NCBI GenBank assembly: GCA_026388495.1
Contig: JAPLJQ010000107.1
Span: 1-5,492 of the forward strand
DNA: 5,492 nt
Direction of reading: 5' to 3'
DNA from: Deltaproteobacteria bacterium
GTDB lineage: Bacteria; Desulfobacterota; Syntrophia; Syntrophales; UBA2185
Both the position numbers and the translations under genes were made by a program. Positions 1-5,331 of the stretch are shown here, piece after piece; position 1 is the stretch's first letter, and each line of letters starts with the position of its first letter. The notes under the pieces were generated by a model. The model ran no database searches, was not told the DNA's origin, and saw only the letters and a list, made by a program, of their open reading frames with translations.

Positions 1-18
1 CGTGTGCTCTTCCGATCT
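1..18 (+). other. Illumina TruSeq adapter remnant (assembly artefact)
   Basis: The first 18 bases, CGTGTGCTCTTCCGATCT, are identical to the 3' end of the standard TruSeq read-2 adapter. They end two bases before the nifS stop codon. This is leftover library sequence at a contig end and should be masked. It does not alter the nifS reading frame, but nothing can be said about what really follows nifS. Confidence 0.93.
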
Positions 19-20
19 CT

Positions 21-1202
21 TCACTGGACGACACATGCCTGACCGACCGTATCCCAATATGGGGACATGCTGCGCAACCTGTCAATAATGGATGGCATCT
101 TTTCAATAACGACGCTTATTTCCTCTTCCGTGTTATAAATGCTAAGACTGAACCGGATGGATCCATGAGCCATGGTGAACGGAACACCCATGGCACGCAA
201 AACATGGGAAGGCTGCAAAGAACCTGACGTACAGGCTGAACCGGAGGATGCACAGATTCCGTATTCGTCCATTAGAAGGAGGATGCCCTCCCCTTCTACG
301 AATTCAAAACTGACGTTTGATGTGTTGGGAAGCCGGTTGAACCGGTCTCCGTTGACCCGGCTGTTAGGAATGCGCGACAGAAGCTCTGTTTCCAGCCTGT
401 CCCGCAATCGCTTCACCGTGGTGTTCTCCATTTCCATATTGCGTGCAGCCAGTTCGCACGCCTTCCCCAGCCCGATGATGCTGGGGGTATTTTCCGTACC
501 GCCCCGGCGTTCCCTTTCCTGGTGCCCCCCGATCAGGAAAGGTGAGTACTTCGTGCCTTTACGGACATAGAGGATTCCAATACCCTTTGGCGCATGGAGC
601 TTGTGACCGGATATGGACAGCATATCGATGACATTGGTCTTCATGTTAATCGGAATCTTTCCCGCCGCCTGGACGGCATCGGTATGGAACAGGATGCCCT
701 TTTTGTGGGCAAGTTCCGCCGCCTTTTCCACTGGGAAGATTACCCCTGTTTCGTTGTTGGCCCACATGAGACTGACAACCGCCGTATCCGGCGTCAGACT
801 TATTTCAAACTGATTCATGTCCAGAAGGCCGTCCTTATCCACAGGCAGTTCTGTGATGCGGTAGCCCTGCCTCGACAGATGAGCGCACAGAGACCTGACA
901 GCAGGATGCTCAACCCGGCTCGTCACAATGTGACGCCTGTCCGGATGAGCTGTCAGGGCTGACCGGATGGCGGCATTGTCGCTTTCAGTACCGCAACTGG
1001 TGAATATGATTTCTTCGGGTGTCGCTCCAATCAGGGCTGCCGTCTGTTCCCGGGCCTCACGGACTTCCTTCGCGACCTGCCCCCCAAACGAATGCATGCT
1101 GGACGGATTTCCGTAAAGGTCGCTGAAATAGGGGAGCATGGCATCCAAAACTTCCGGGGCGACCCGGGTCGTTGCATTGTTGTCCAGATAAATCGTTTTC
1201 AT
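21..1202 (-). CDS. nifS: Cysteine desulfurase, NifS type
   Basis: This 393-residue PLP enzyme of the class V aminotransferase fold removes sulfur from L-cysteine, giving alanine and an enzyme persulfide that is handed to NifU for Fe-S cluster assembly in the cytoplasm. Visible landmarks are the N-terminal YLDNNATT, His99 in VEHP (PLP stacking), Asn150 in NNETG, Asp175 and Gln178 in HTDAVQ, the Schiff-base Lys201 in SGHK, and the persulfide-forming Cys324 in SSGSACTSG. The short active-site loop and the motif AHGSIRFSLS are of the NifS/IscS class. Length is normal for NifS (about 390-400). The ATG overlaps the nifU stop as ATGA, and GAGGTGA four bases upstream serves as ribosome binding site, so translation is probably coupled. 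The stop lies two bases from adapter sequence, but the C-terminus (SPYW plus a short tail) looks natural. In this lineage the pair is often the housekeeping Fe-S machinery, so the name does not prove nitrogen fixation. Confidence 0.96.
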   Translation of the reverse strand: MKTIYLDNNATTRVAPEVLDAMLPYFSDLYGNPSSMHSFGGQVAKEVREAREQTAALIGATPEEIIFTSCGTESDNAAIRSALTAHPDRRHIVTSRVEHPAVRSLCAHLSRQGYRITELPVDKDGLLDMNQFEISLTPDTAVVSLMWANNETGVIFPVEKAAELAHKKGILFHTDAVQAAGKIPINMKTNVIDMLSISGHKLHAPKGIGILYVRKGTKYSPFLIGGHQERERRGGTENTPSIIGLGKACELAARNMEMENTTVKRLRDRLETELLSRIPNSRVNGDRFNRLPNTSNVSFEFVEGEGILLLMDEYGICASSGSACTSGSLQPSHVLRAMGVPFTMAHGSIRFSLSIYNTEEEISVVIEKMPSIIDRLRSMSPYWDTVGQACVVQ

Positions 1203-2023
1203 GGCGTCACCTCTTCAATGACCAGCTCCGGCGATACAAGATCCCGGAGCTTCGCTTCGACAAAATGTTTCAGTGTGATGTCCGCCGCCTTGCAGGTCGC
1301 ACATGCACCCCGTGTAGCGACAAGAACGCGGTTGCCGATCACATCGACAAGTTCGATATCACCGCCGTCGTTCTTCAGGGATGGTCTGATTTCACGTTCA
1401 ATCGTCTCCTCAATCATTTTGATTTTCTGAATGTTGGAGAGTTTCGGTCTGATCATCGGCCTGGCGCCAGACCGGACCCTGTCGATAATTTGCCTGATGG
1501 CATCATGACAGCCTCCGCAACCGCCGCCGGCCTTGGTGTAGTTCGTCACTTCTTCAACCGTTGAAAGATTATTCTCCCTGATTGCCTGTTCTATTTCACG
1601 ATCCGGGACGCCAAAGCACTCGCACACGATCTGAGCCGTCTGTTCTTTTGAGGAAATGCCCTGATAATGTTCGACAGCCTTTTCCAGGGCCTGTTTCCCC
1701 ATCACGGAACAGTGCATTTTCTCCTGGGGAAGGCCACCGAGATAGGCCGCGATATCCTGGTTTGTCACTTTCATGGCCTCTTCCACGGTCATCCCTTTGA
1801 TCATTTCTGTCAGGGCAGATGACGTTGCTATCGCACTGGCACAGCCGAAGGTCTTGAATTTAACATCCTTGAACCTTTTGTTTTCGTCCAGTTTAAAAGA
1901 AAGCTTGAGTGCATCCCCGCATGCTATGGAACCGACTTCAGCCACCCCATCCGGATTTTCGACTTCCCCCACATTACGGGGGTTGAGAAAGTGATCTTTG
2001 ACTTTATCCGTATATTCCCACAT
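1199..2023 (-). CDS. nifU: Fe-S cluster assembly scaffold NifU (three-domain)
   Basis: This 274-residue scaffold builds [2Fe-2S] and [4Fe-4S] clusters with sulfur from NifS and passes them to apoproteins. Three domains are visible. Residues 1-125 are IscU-like, with the three ligand cysteines Cys35 (ACGD), Cys61 (FGCAS) and Cys105 (MHCSVMG). Residues 130-180 are a Bfd-like ferredoxin domain with a permanent [2Fe-2S] site, Cys134-x-Cys136 and Cys169-x2-Cys172. Residues 200-274 are an Nfu domain with Cys241-x2-Cys244. All key cysteines are present. The region before HCS reads LPQEKM rather than the LPPVK chaperone motif of IscU, as is usual for NifU. The start is the ATG giving MWEYTDKV, the typical NifU N-terminus, with AAGGAG five bases upstream. 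The frame stays open upstream to a 344-residue version, but that extension is translated repeat DNA. The stop overlaps the nifS start by four bases. Confidence 0.97.
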   Translation of the reverse strand: MWEYTDKVKDHFLNPRNVGEVENPDGVAEVGSIACGDALKLSFKLDENKRFKDVKFKTFGCASAIATSSALTEMIKGMTVEEAMKVTNQDIAAYLGGLPQEKMHCSVMGKQALEKAVEHYQGISSKEQTAQIVCECFGVPDREIEQAIRENNLSTVEEVTNYTKAGGGCGGCHDAIRQIIDRVRSGARPMIRPKLSNIQKIKMIEETIEREIRPSLKNDGGDIELVDVIGNRVLVATRGACATCKAADITLKHFVEAKLRDLVSPELVIEEVTP

Positions 2024-2028
2024 AAGCT

Positions 2029-2034
2029 CTCCTT
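2029..2034 (-). promoter_or_regulatory. nifU ribosome binding site
   Basis: AAGGAG on the minus strand sits five bases before the ATG at 2023. It fixes the nifU start: the nearest upstream in-frame ATG (2047) would place this site inside the coding region, and further upstream the open frame runs through repeat element 1. Confidence 0.85.
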
Positions 2035-2042
2035 TGTTTTCA

Positions 2043-2053
2043 GACATTATGTC
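2043..2053 (-). promoter_or_regulatory. Palindrome with -10-like core upstream of nifU
   Basis: GACAT-T-ATGTC is a perfect 11-bp odd palindrome. On the minus strand its centre reads CATAAT (5 of 6 to the -10 consensus), placed to start a transcript with a leader of about 16 bases that includes the nifU ribosome binding site. No good -35 lies 16-18 bases upstream; the DNA there is the end of repeat element 1. It could be a weak promoter overlapped by a repressor site, but neither is shown. It does not resemble the IscR binding consensus I know. Confidence 0.25.
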
Positions 2054-2061
2054 ATAGAGTA

Positions 2062-2199
2062 TTGACGAACCCGTAAAAAGTCCCCCCAACTTGTCATTCC
2101 CGCGCAGGCGGGAATCTACAACATGCTTAAATAACTGGATTCCCGCTTTCGCGGGAATGACAAAAACGGGCCAAAATTGACTTTTTACGAAACCATCAG
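2062..2199 (+). repeat. MITE-like palindromic repeat, element 1
   Basis: This 138-bp element begins TTGACGAACCCG and ends in an imperfect inverted copy, with a perfect 11-bp core CGTAAAAAGTC at 2072-2082 and its complement at 2179-2189. Inside are two 20-bp palindromes, ATTCCC-N8-GGGAAT, at 2096-2115 and 2139-2158, separated by an AT-rich spacer. A shorter outer arm lies on the left and a longer one on the right. TA dinucleotides flank it on both sides (2060-2061 and 2200-2201), which could be a target duplication, but the other copies do not repeat this. Translation across it gives the familiar VIPAKAGIQ...DSRLRGND. It encodes no transposase. Confidence 0.88.
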
Positions 2200-2205
2200 T
2201 ATTAA
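2177..2205 (+). promoter_or_regulatory. Outward promoter-like sequence at the right end of element 1
   Basis: TTGACT (2177-2182), a 17-base spacer and TATTAA (2200-2205) form a sigma70-like promoter pointing right. The -35 box is element sequence and the -10 box is the first DNA outside it. A transcript from here would run about 250 bases to the intrinsic terminator at 2421-2459. No activity data; the prediction is from consensus only. Confidence 0.35.
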
Positions 2206-2313
2206 GGCATTGAAAATTTAATTCCGGTAACACCCCGTACTACTATCAGGATTTGCATCTGAAATCAACACCGATGCGGAAAATGGGTGACTGGCCCTTA
2301 TCATACATTTCCC

Positions 2314-2343
2314 TTGACTTAACCTGTGGCTTTATTTTATTAA
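2314..2343 (+). promoter_or_regulatory. Candidate sigma70-type promoter
   Basis: TTGACT (2314-2319), an 18-base spacer and TATTAA (2338-2343) lie on the plus strand. Transcription would begin near 2350 and meet the terminator at 2421-2459 about 100 bases later, upstream of the cysteine-rich protein gene. The -10 is only a moderate match and the region is AT-rich, so chance is a real possibility. Confidence 0.28.
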
Positions 2344-2349
2344 TCTCCG

Positions 2350-2459
2350 GAATAAGGATAAGGTCCTTTAACCATTTCATTAACCCTTCATCGGGGACAT
2401 GCGATGTGGATGAATGAAACACCCCGTTTCTCAAAGCAAGAGATGCGGGGTTATTTTTT
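2350..2459 (+). ncRNA. Possible small RNA or attenuated leader
   Basis: The stretch between the candidate promoter and the terminator can fold. A first hairpin pairs TTCATC (2387-2392) with GATGAA (2409-2414), topped by ACAT/ATGT (2397-2400 with 2404-2407). The terminator hairpin follows at 2421-2451. CGGGG at 2392-2396 could instead pair with CCCCG at 2422-2426 and disrupt the terminator, as an antiterminator would. It lies 70 bases upstream of the cysteine-rich gene on the same strand. It matches no riboswitch class I recognise. The alternative pairing is only five base pairs, so this is a hypothesis. Confidence 0.22.
2421..2459 (+). terminator. Rho-independent terminator
   Basis: ACCCCG (2421-2426) pairs with CGGGGT (2446-2451), extended by a T-G wobble and, after one mismatch, by TCTC (2429-2432) with GAGA (2440-2443), around a 7-base loop. 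TTATTTTTT follows directly on the plus strand. The minus strand lacks a comparable T tract. No clear plus-strand gene ends here, so it either ends a short RNA or attenuates transcription into the gene at 2529. Confidence 0.65.
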
Positions 2460-2528
2460 GAGTCGCTGACTGCCGGTATTTTGCTGACTTAACCGTTAAA
2501 CAGGGATTGAGGGGGGTTTTGCAATAAA

Positions 2529-2771
2529 ATGTTCCTCGTAAGAGCATGTGTAGGGTGCGGCTATTGCTGTATAACGGCCAGGTGCTCAATTGGATTATTC
2601 CTGTTCGGGCAAGAAGGAAGATGCCCCGCATTGAAATGGAATGGAAACAGATATATGTGTGAGTTGGTTGACCTATACAAAAATGCCCTGAACATCGACA
2701 GGGGATGTTGCGCCCCTCTTAATACCTGGAGAGAGAAAGTGAGAGAAAGGAAAGAGGTATTCAATCAATGA
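2529..2771 (+). CDS. Small cysteine-rich protein, CxxCxxCC type
   Basis: This 80-residue protein has nine cysteines: Cys7, Cys10, Cys13 and Cys14 in CVGCGYCC, then Cys19, Cys32 (RCPAL), Cys44 (RYMCEL), and Cys61-Cys62 (GCCAPLNTWR). The opening motif and spacing recall the YkgJ-like family of predicted zinc- or iron-chelating proteins. The pattern CPALxWxGxRYxC followed by GCCxxLNxW is one I recall from small uncharacterised bacterial proteins. Metal binding is likely from the clustered cysteines; function is unknown. There is no signal peptide or membrane segment, so it should be cytoplasmic. The ATG is the only reasonable start: an in-frame stop lies 21 bases upstream. The ribosome binding site is poor, with only a G-rich GAGGGGGG about 12 bases away. 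It stands alone on its strand and converges on the TPR gene, 51 bases apart, without an obvious terminator between them. Confidence 0.8.
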   Translation: MFLVRACVGCGYCCITARCSIGLFLFGQEGRCPALKWNGNRYMCELVDLYKNALNIDRGCCAPLNTWREKVRERKEVFNQ

Positions 2772-2822
2772 TGAATAGAAGAGGACGACGAGTAGAAAGG
2801 TGTTCCATATAACGTGTCGGCT

Positions 2823-4526
2823 TCACTTTTTAAATCCCAGGGATGCCAGATAATCCTCTGCCGCTTTAAGACCCAGCCCTGCTGCGGTTTTCATGTCCTG
2901 GAGGGATTCCCTGATAAGCCTTAATTCCCTGTATGCCAGCGCGCGGATGTAGTAGGCGATAGATTCTTTCGGATTAATCTCGATTGCCCTGCTGCAATAT
3001 CTGACTGTCCGTTCATAGTTTCCCAGCTTTCCATAGGCAACACCCCGATAGAGATAGGGCTTCGTGTTTTTCGGATCCAATTTCATGACCGTGTTGAAAT
3101 CTTCCGCTGCCCTTTCATACTCTCTCAACTCCCACAAGACGATCCCCCGGTAGAGGTATTCTGTGGCATTTACGGGTTTTATCTCCTTTATTTTTCTGAA
3201 CTCCCGAATAGCCATTTCATCGTTTTCAGGACCGCCGTAGGCCTTCGTGAAGGCGCCGTAGGCGAGGATATCCCGAGGGTCCATCTCCAGGGCCTTCTGA
3301 TAATCGTCCAAGGCTTTCCCATAGCTACCCAGACGCCCGTAAGCTATCGACCGGAGCAGGCAGACACGTACATCCCGGGGATTCATTTTCAGGACAACAT
3401 CATAGTCCCTGATGGCCTTATCATATCTGCCGGCTGCCCCGTAAGCGACCCCGCGTCTATAATAGGCGCTCTCCTGTTTCGGATTGTGTGCGATGATGTC
3501 GTCATAATACTCGATGGGCGTGTCATGGATTCCCAGTTTCTGGTAAGCCAGGGCAAGACTGGCGGGGGCTTGCGAATGTTTAGGATTTTTTTCAAGAGCC
3601 CGGTGATAATCATTGATGGCAAGGGGCATGTTGCCTGTTTTTTCATAAAATCTGCCCCATTGATAATAAGCTTCGGCATAATTGGCATTGATCTTGATGG
3701 CCCTGCTGCAATCCCTCATCGCTTTTTCGATCTCTCCCCTTTTTTCCTCGAGAACAGCGCGGCCGAGGTAGATCGATTCATCTCGCGGATTCAGTTCAAC
3801 AAGCCTGTTGAAATCATCCAGGGCCTTCTGTAATTCGCCATTTTTTTCAAAGACTCTCTCCCGGTAAAGATAAAAAAGCCTTTCCTCTTTCTGAAGTTCG
3901 ATGGCCTTCGTGAGGACATCTATTGCTTCCCGGTCCTTTCCTGATAGCAGCAGCCGGTATCCCTCGCGGCAGAGAATCCAGGCGTTCAACCCATCGACGG
4001 CAAGGCGATATTGTTTTTCTATCGATTCATTCGTGCCCGTTGATGCGGGTCCATTTTTCAGCTCATCTATCTTGATAAGCGCCGTTTCAACTCTTCTCCC
4101 GATCTCCTTTAAGTCGGCGCTCATCTGGAAATCCTTGCGGAGTGAATCCAGGGCCTTCACAACGACCAGGGGATCGGTCACGATTTTCGCCCTCATGGAA
4201 AAATACTTTCCGTCACGGCTTTCCGAAACCGCCTCCAATCGCACCAGCGATGATGTTAGGTAACGGAAATCTCCCCGGCTGAGTTTAAAACTTCTTGCCT
4301 CTGTATGTTCCTCAAGATAACTTACAAGTTCCGCGTAAAGAAGTCTTTCAACCTCCGCCCGGACTATGACTCTGGAGGACATATCACTGTCCATCTCCCT
4401 CGCCTGATAGGTATATCCCTTTTCAAAGGTCTTGACTTCAGCAAAGGCAGGACAGCTCGTGAACAGGAATGATGGAACCATCAATAAAGTAGAACACAAT
4501 ACAGTGATGATTGTCTTTCCATTCAT
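2823..4526 (-). CDS. Exported TPR-repeat protein
   Basis: This 567-residue protein starts with a signal peptide (hydrophobic residues 6-23) and a classic signal peptidase I site, AFA|E at 29-30. FTSC at 22-25 is a poor lipobox, so a soluble periplasmic protein is more likely than a lipoprotein. Residues 35-130 form a non-TPR domain with many conserved-looking polar and aromatic positions (YTYQAREMDS..., RYLTSSLVRLEAV); I recall this domain in front of TPRs in related bacteria but know no function. A helical linker covers 130-170. From about 180 to 553 runs a strict 34-residue TPR array: the helix-B end motif (LNPRD, KNPKH, HNPKQ, MNPRD, MDPRD, LDPKN, INPKE) recurs at 247, 281, 315, 349, 383, 417, 451, 485 and 519, giving ten or so repeats plus a capping helix. 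TPRs bind other proteins, so a scaffold or assembly role in the envelope is inferred. GGGAGG lies seven bases before the chosen ATG; an out-of-frame ATG overlaps four bases upstream. Confidence 0.9.
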   Translation of the reverse strand: MNGKTIITVLCSTLLMVPSFLFTSCPAFAEVKTFEKGYTYQAREMDSDMSSRVIVRAEVERLLYAELVSYLEEHTEARSFKLSRGDFRYLTSSLVRLEAVSESRDGKYFSMRAKIVTDPLVVVKALDSLRKDFQMSADLKEIGRRVETALIKIDELKNGPASTGTNESIEKQYRLAVDGLNAWILCREGYRLLLSGKDREAIDVLTKAIELQKEERLFYLYRERVFEKNGELQKALDDFNRLVELNPRDESIYLGRAVLEEKRGEIEKAMRDCSRAIKINANYAEAYYQWGRFYEKTGNMPLAINDYHRALEKNPKHSQAPASLALAYQKLGIHDTPIEYYDDIIAHNPKQESAYYRRGVAYGAAGRYDKAIRDYDVVLKMNPRDVRVCLLRSIAYGRLGSYGKALDDYQKALEMDPRDILAYGAFTKAYGGPENDEMAIREFRKIKEIKPVNATEYLYRGIVLWELREYERAAEDFNTVMKLDPKNTKPYLYRGVAYGKLGNYERTVRYCSRAIEINPKESIAYYIRALAYRELRLIRESLQDMKTAAGLGLKAAEDYLASLGFKK

Positions 4527-4554
4527 TCATCAGCCTCCCGAAATCCACCATGAG

Positions 4555-4583
4555 TTAATTATGACGTACTCGCAAAAAGTCAA
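4555..4583 (-). promoter_or_regulatory. Weak promoter-like sequence for the TPR gene, overlapping element 2
   Basis: On the minus strand TTGACT (4583-4578) lies in the left end of element 2. A 17-base spacer leads to AATTAA (4560-4555), a poor -10. The geometry mirrors the outward promoter of element 1 and would give a leader of about 20 bases containing the TPR ribosome binding site. The TPR gene may equally be read through from the lipoprotein gene promoter upstream. Confidence 0.2.
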
Positions 4584-4697
4584 AAATCCCGTCACTCCCG
4601 CGAAGGCGGGAGTCCAGATCTATTTAATATTACTGGATTCCCGCCTTCGCGGGAATGACAATTTTAGGTGAAATAATACTTTTTGCGATGCCGTTAA
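4561..4697 (+). repeat. MITE-like palindromic repeat, element 2
   Basis: This is a 137-bp copy in the same orientation as element 1, a diverged subfamily. Its ends carry the perfect inverted core TCGCAAAAAGT (4570-4580) and its complement (4678-4688). The two inner palindromes lie at 4594-4613 (ACTCCC-N8-GGGAGT) and 4637-4656 (ATTCCC-N8-GGGAAT). As inverted halves they differ only at one compensated base pair. The right end abuts the stop codon of the lipoprotein gene. It fills most of the gap between two genes on the same strand, so it would be transcribed as two strong hairpins between them if they are cotranscribed. Boundaries are uncertain by a few bases. Confidence 0.85.
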
Positions 4698-5180
4698 TTA
4701 TTTTTTTTTCGAATTGATACGATCCTCTTTGGAGAAGGAAAAAATGTGACTTCCGAAAGATGTCCCGATCTCGGCCTTCGCCTCTATCCTGTATGGCAGG
4801 TCATCCCCGGTGATTACGGCCTTCAGGCTACCACCCAGGTCTTTGAACTTGGCAACGACAGGTACCTGTAACGTTGTTGTCGATGACGATGGAATCAGGA
4901 CTGCCTTTTCCAAATGGCCATTTCCGATTACCTCGTCCTTCAGGGAAAGGGTGTATTCGAAAGACTTTAACGTGATGTCAAAGCGGTTCGGATTCTGTAC
5001 CTCGAAACCGAGGAGAAGATTCATTTCTGTAAAGGAGCGGGGGCTGAGAATGATCTCGCGGAGGACAAAGGAGGGTTTTTCCAGGATCCAGTTCAGGCAG
5101 GATACAAGAAAAAATGAAAGGACAAGGACTATCACTATTTTACGATGGGCCATCACTTTTTTTTCGTTCCATTTCTTCAT
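4698..5180 (-). CDS. LEA14-like lipoprotein
   Basis: From the ATG this is a 160-residue protein with a lipoprotein signal: a basic N-region, a hydrophobic stretch and the lipobox LVSC, so mature Cys28 should be lipidated. The next residue is Leu, which favours the outer membrane. The mature part is a single LEA14/WHy-type beta-sandwich domain, shown by FEVQNPNRFDITLKSFEY (the NPN motif near the first third), the central PSSSTTTLQVPV, and the end LPYRIEAKAEIG...FSFSKEDRI. Family members are small bacterial envelope proteins of unclear role, related to plant desiccation proteins by fold. The gene has its own promoter upstream and is the likely first gene before the TPR gene, 171 bases further on, with element 2 in between. 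Its stop directly adjoins the repeat, after three AAA Lys codons. A TTG one codon upstream (5183) and the Met at 5150 are alternative starts; ATG at 5180 is preferred. Confidence 0.88.
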   Translation of the reverse strand: MKKWNEKKVMAHRKIVIVLVLSFFLVSCLNWILEKPSFVLREIILSPRSFTEMNLLLGFEVQNPNRFDITLKSFEYTLSLKDEVIGNGHLEKAVLIPSSSTTTLQVPVVAKFKDLGGSLKAVITGDDLPYRIEAKAEIGTSFGSHIFSFSKEDRINSKKK

Positions 5181-5190
5181 CAAGAATATG

Positions 5191-5195
5191 CTCCC
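5191..5195 (-). promoter_or_regulatory. Ribosome binding site of the LEA14-like gene
   Basis: GGGAG, within AAAAGGGAG, lies seven bases before the TTG at 5183 and ten bases before the adjoining ATG at 5180. The spacing slightly favours the TTG, but the codon strongly favours the ATG; the two proteins differ by one residue. The later Met at 5150 has no such site and would shorten the basic N-region. Confidence 0.6.
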
Positions 5196-5255
5196 TTTTC
5201 TTCGACGCGTGGGACAAGAACGTGTTTTTTAACCCGCCTTCCAGCTTATGTCTGC

Positions 5256-5284
5256 ATTCTAAGTTAGAGTGCTTAGATTTTCAA
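5256..5284 (-). promoter_or_regulatory. Sigma70-type promoter of the LEA14-like gene
   Basis: On the minus strand TTGAAA (5284-5279), exactly 17 bases, then TAGAAT (5261-5256) give 5 of 6 matches to both boxes. Transcription should begin near 5249, leaving a leader of roughly 70 bases before the ATG at 5180. It is the best promoter match in the window, and could also serve the TPR gene by read-through across element 2. Confidence 0.6.
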
Positions 5285-5331
5285 TGACTAAATACCGTAA
5301 AAAATAAGCTGTTCGATCGAGTCGGAGAAAA

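Larger units (their letters stand above)
2200..2528. other. Intergenic stretch without a convincing protein gene
   Basis: No recognisable protein lies here. Two weak overlapping frames exist. On the minus strand, 2246-2380 could encode 44 residues from an ATG (MKWLKDLILIPEINK...), preceded by AAGGG only three bases away; a longer version needs a TTG start. On the plus strand, 2274-2417 could encode 47 residues (MRKMGDWPL...) ending three bases before the terminator hairpin, but it has no ribosome binding site. I recognise neither. The more solid contents are promoter-like sequences and an intrinsic terminator, both on the plus strand, which point to a short RNA or leader. Confidence 0.5.

Noticed and set aside
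172..962. Plus-strand open frames across nifS
   Set aside because: They lie opposite a gene with every expected cysteine desulfurase motif, and their translations have no recognisable features.
1092..1994. Plus-strand open frames opposite nifU
   Set aside because: Shadows of nifU; the minus strand carries all nine conserved cysteines in the correct spacing.
2060..2201. TA target-site duplication as a family feature
   Set aside because: Element 1 is flanked by TA on both sides, but elements 2 and 3 do not show it consistently at aligned ends, so it is not yet supported. The GTTAATTA direct repeat around element 2 (4554-4561 and 4693-4700) overlaps the assigned element ends and is also unproven.
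2246..2434. Minus-strand frame of 62 codons
   Set aside because: The full frame needs a TTG start inside the terminator hairpin. The shorter ATG version (44 codons) has a poorly spaced binding site and no family I recognise, so it is mentioned only under the intergenic stretch.
2431..2764. Minus-strand frames opposite the cysteine-rich gene
   Set aside because: Shadows; the plus strand shows the ordered cysteine motifs.
3389..4263. Frames in and opposite the TPR gene
   Set aside because: The 34-residue repeat register in the main frame is unbroken, so these are by-products of it.
4583..4660. Element 2 as an intrinsic terminator for the lipoprotein gene
   Set aside because: The hairpins are strong, but T-rich sequence on the minus strand begins about eight bases after the stem, so standard termination is doubtful; transcript stabilisation is just as likely.
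4432..4671. Plus-strand frame ending in a repeat-derived peptide
   Set aside because: Its C-terminal half is translated element 2 and the rest is antisense to the TPR signal peptide.
4810..5232. Plus-strand frame opposite the LEA14-like gene
   Set aside because: Antisense to a gene with a lipobox, NPN motif, binding site and promoter.
5296..5305. Solo terminal-repeat core CGTAAAAAAT left of element 3
   Set aside because: Nine of ten bases match the core, but it is a short AT-rich string with no partner and may be chance.
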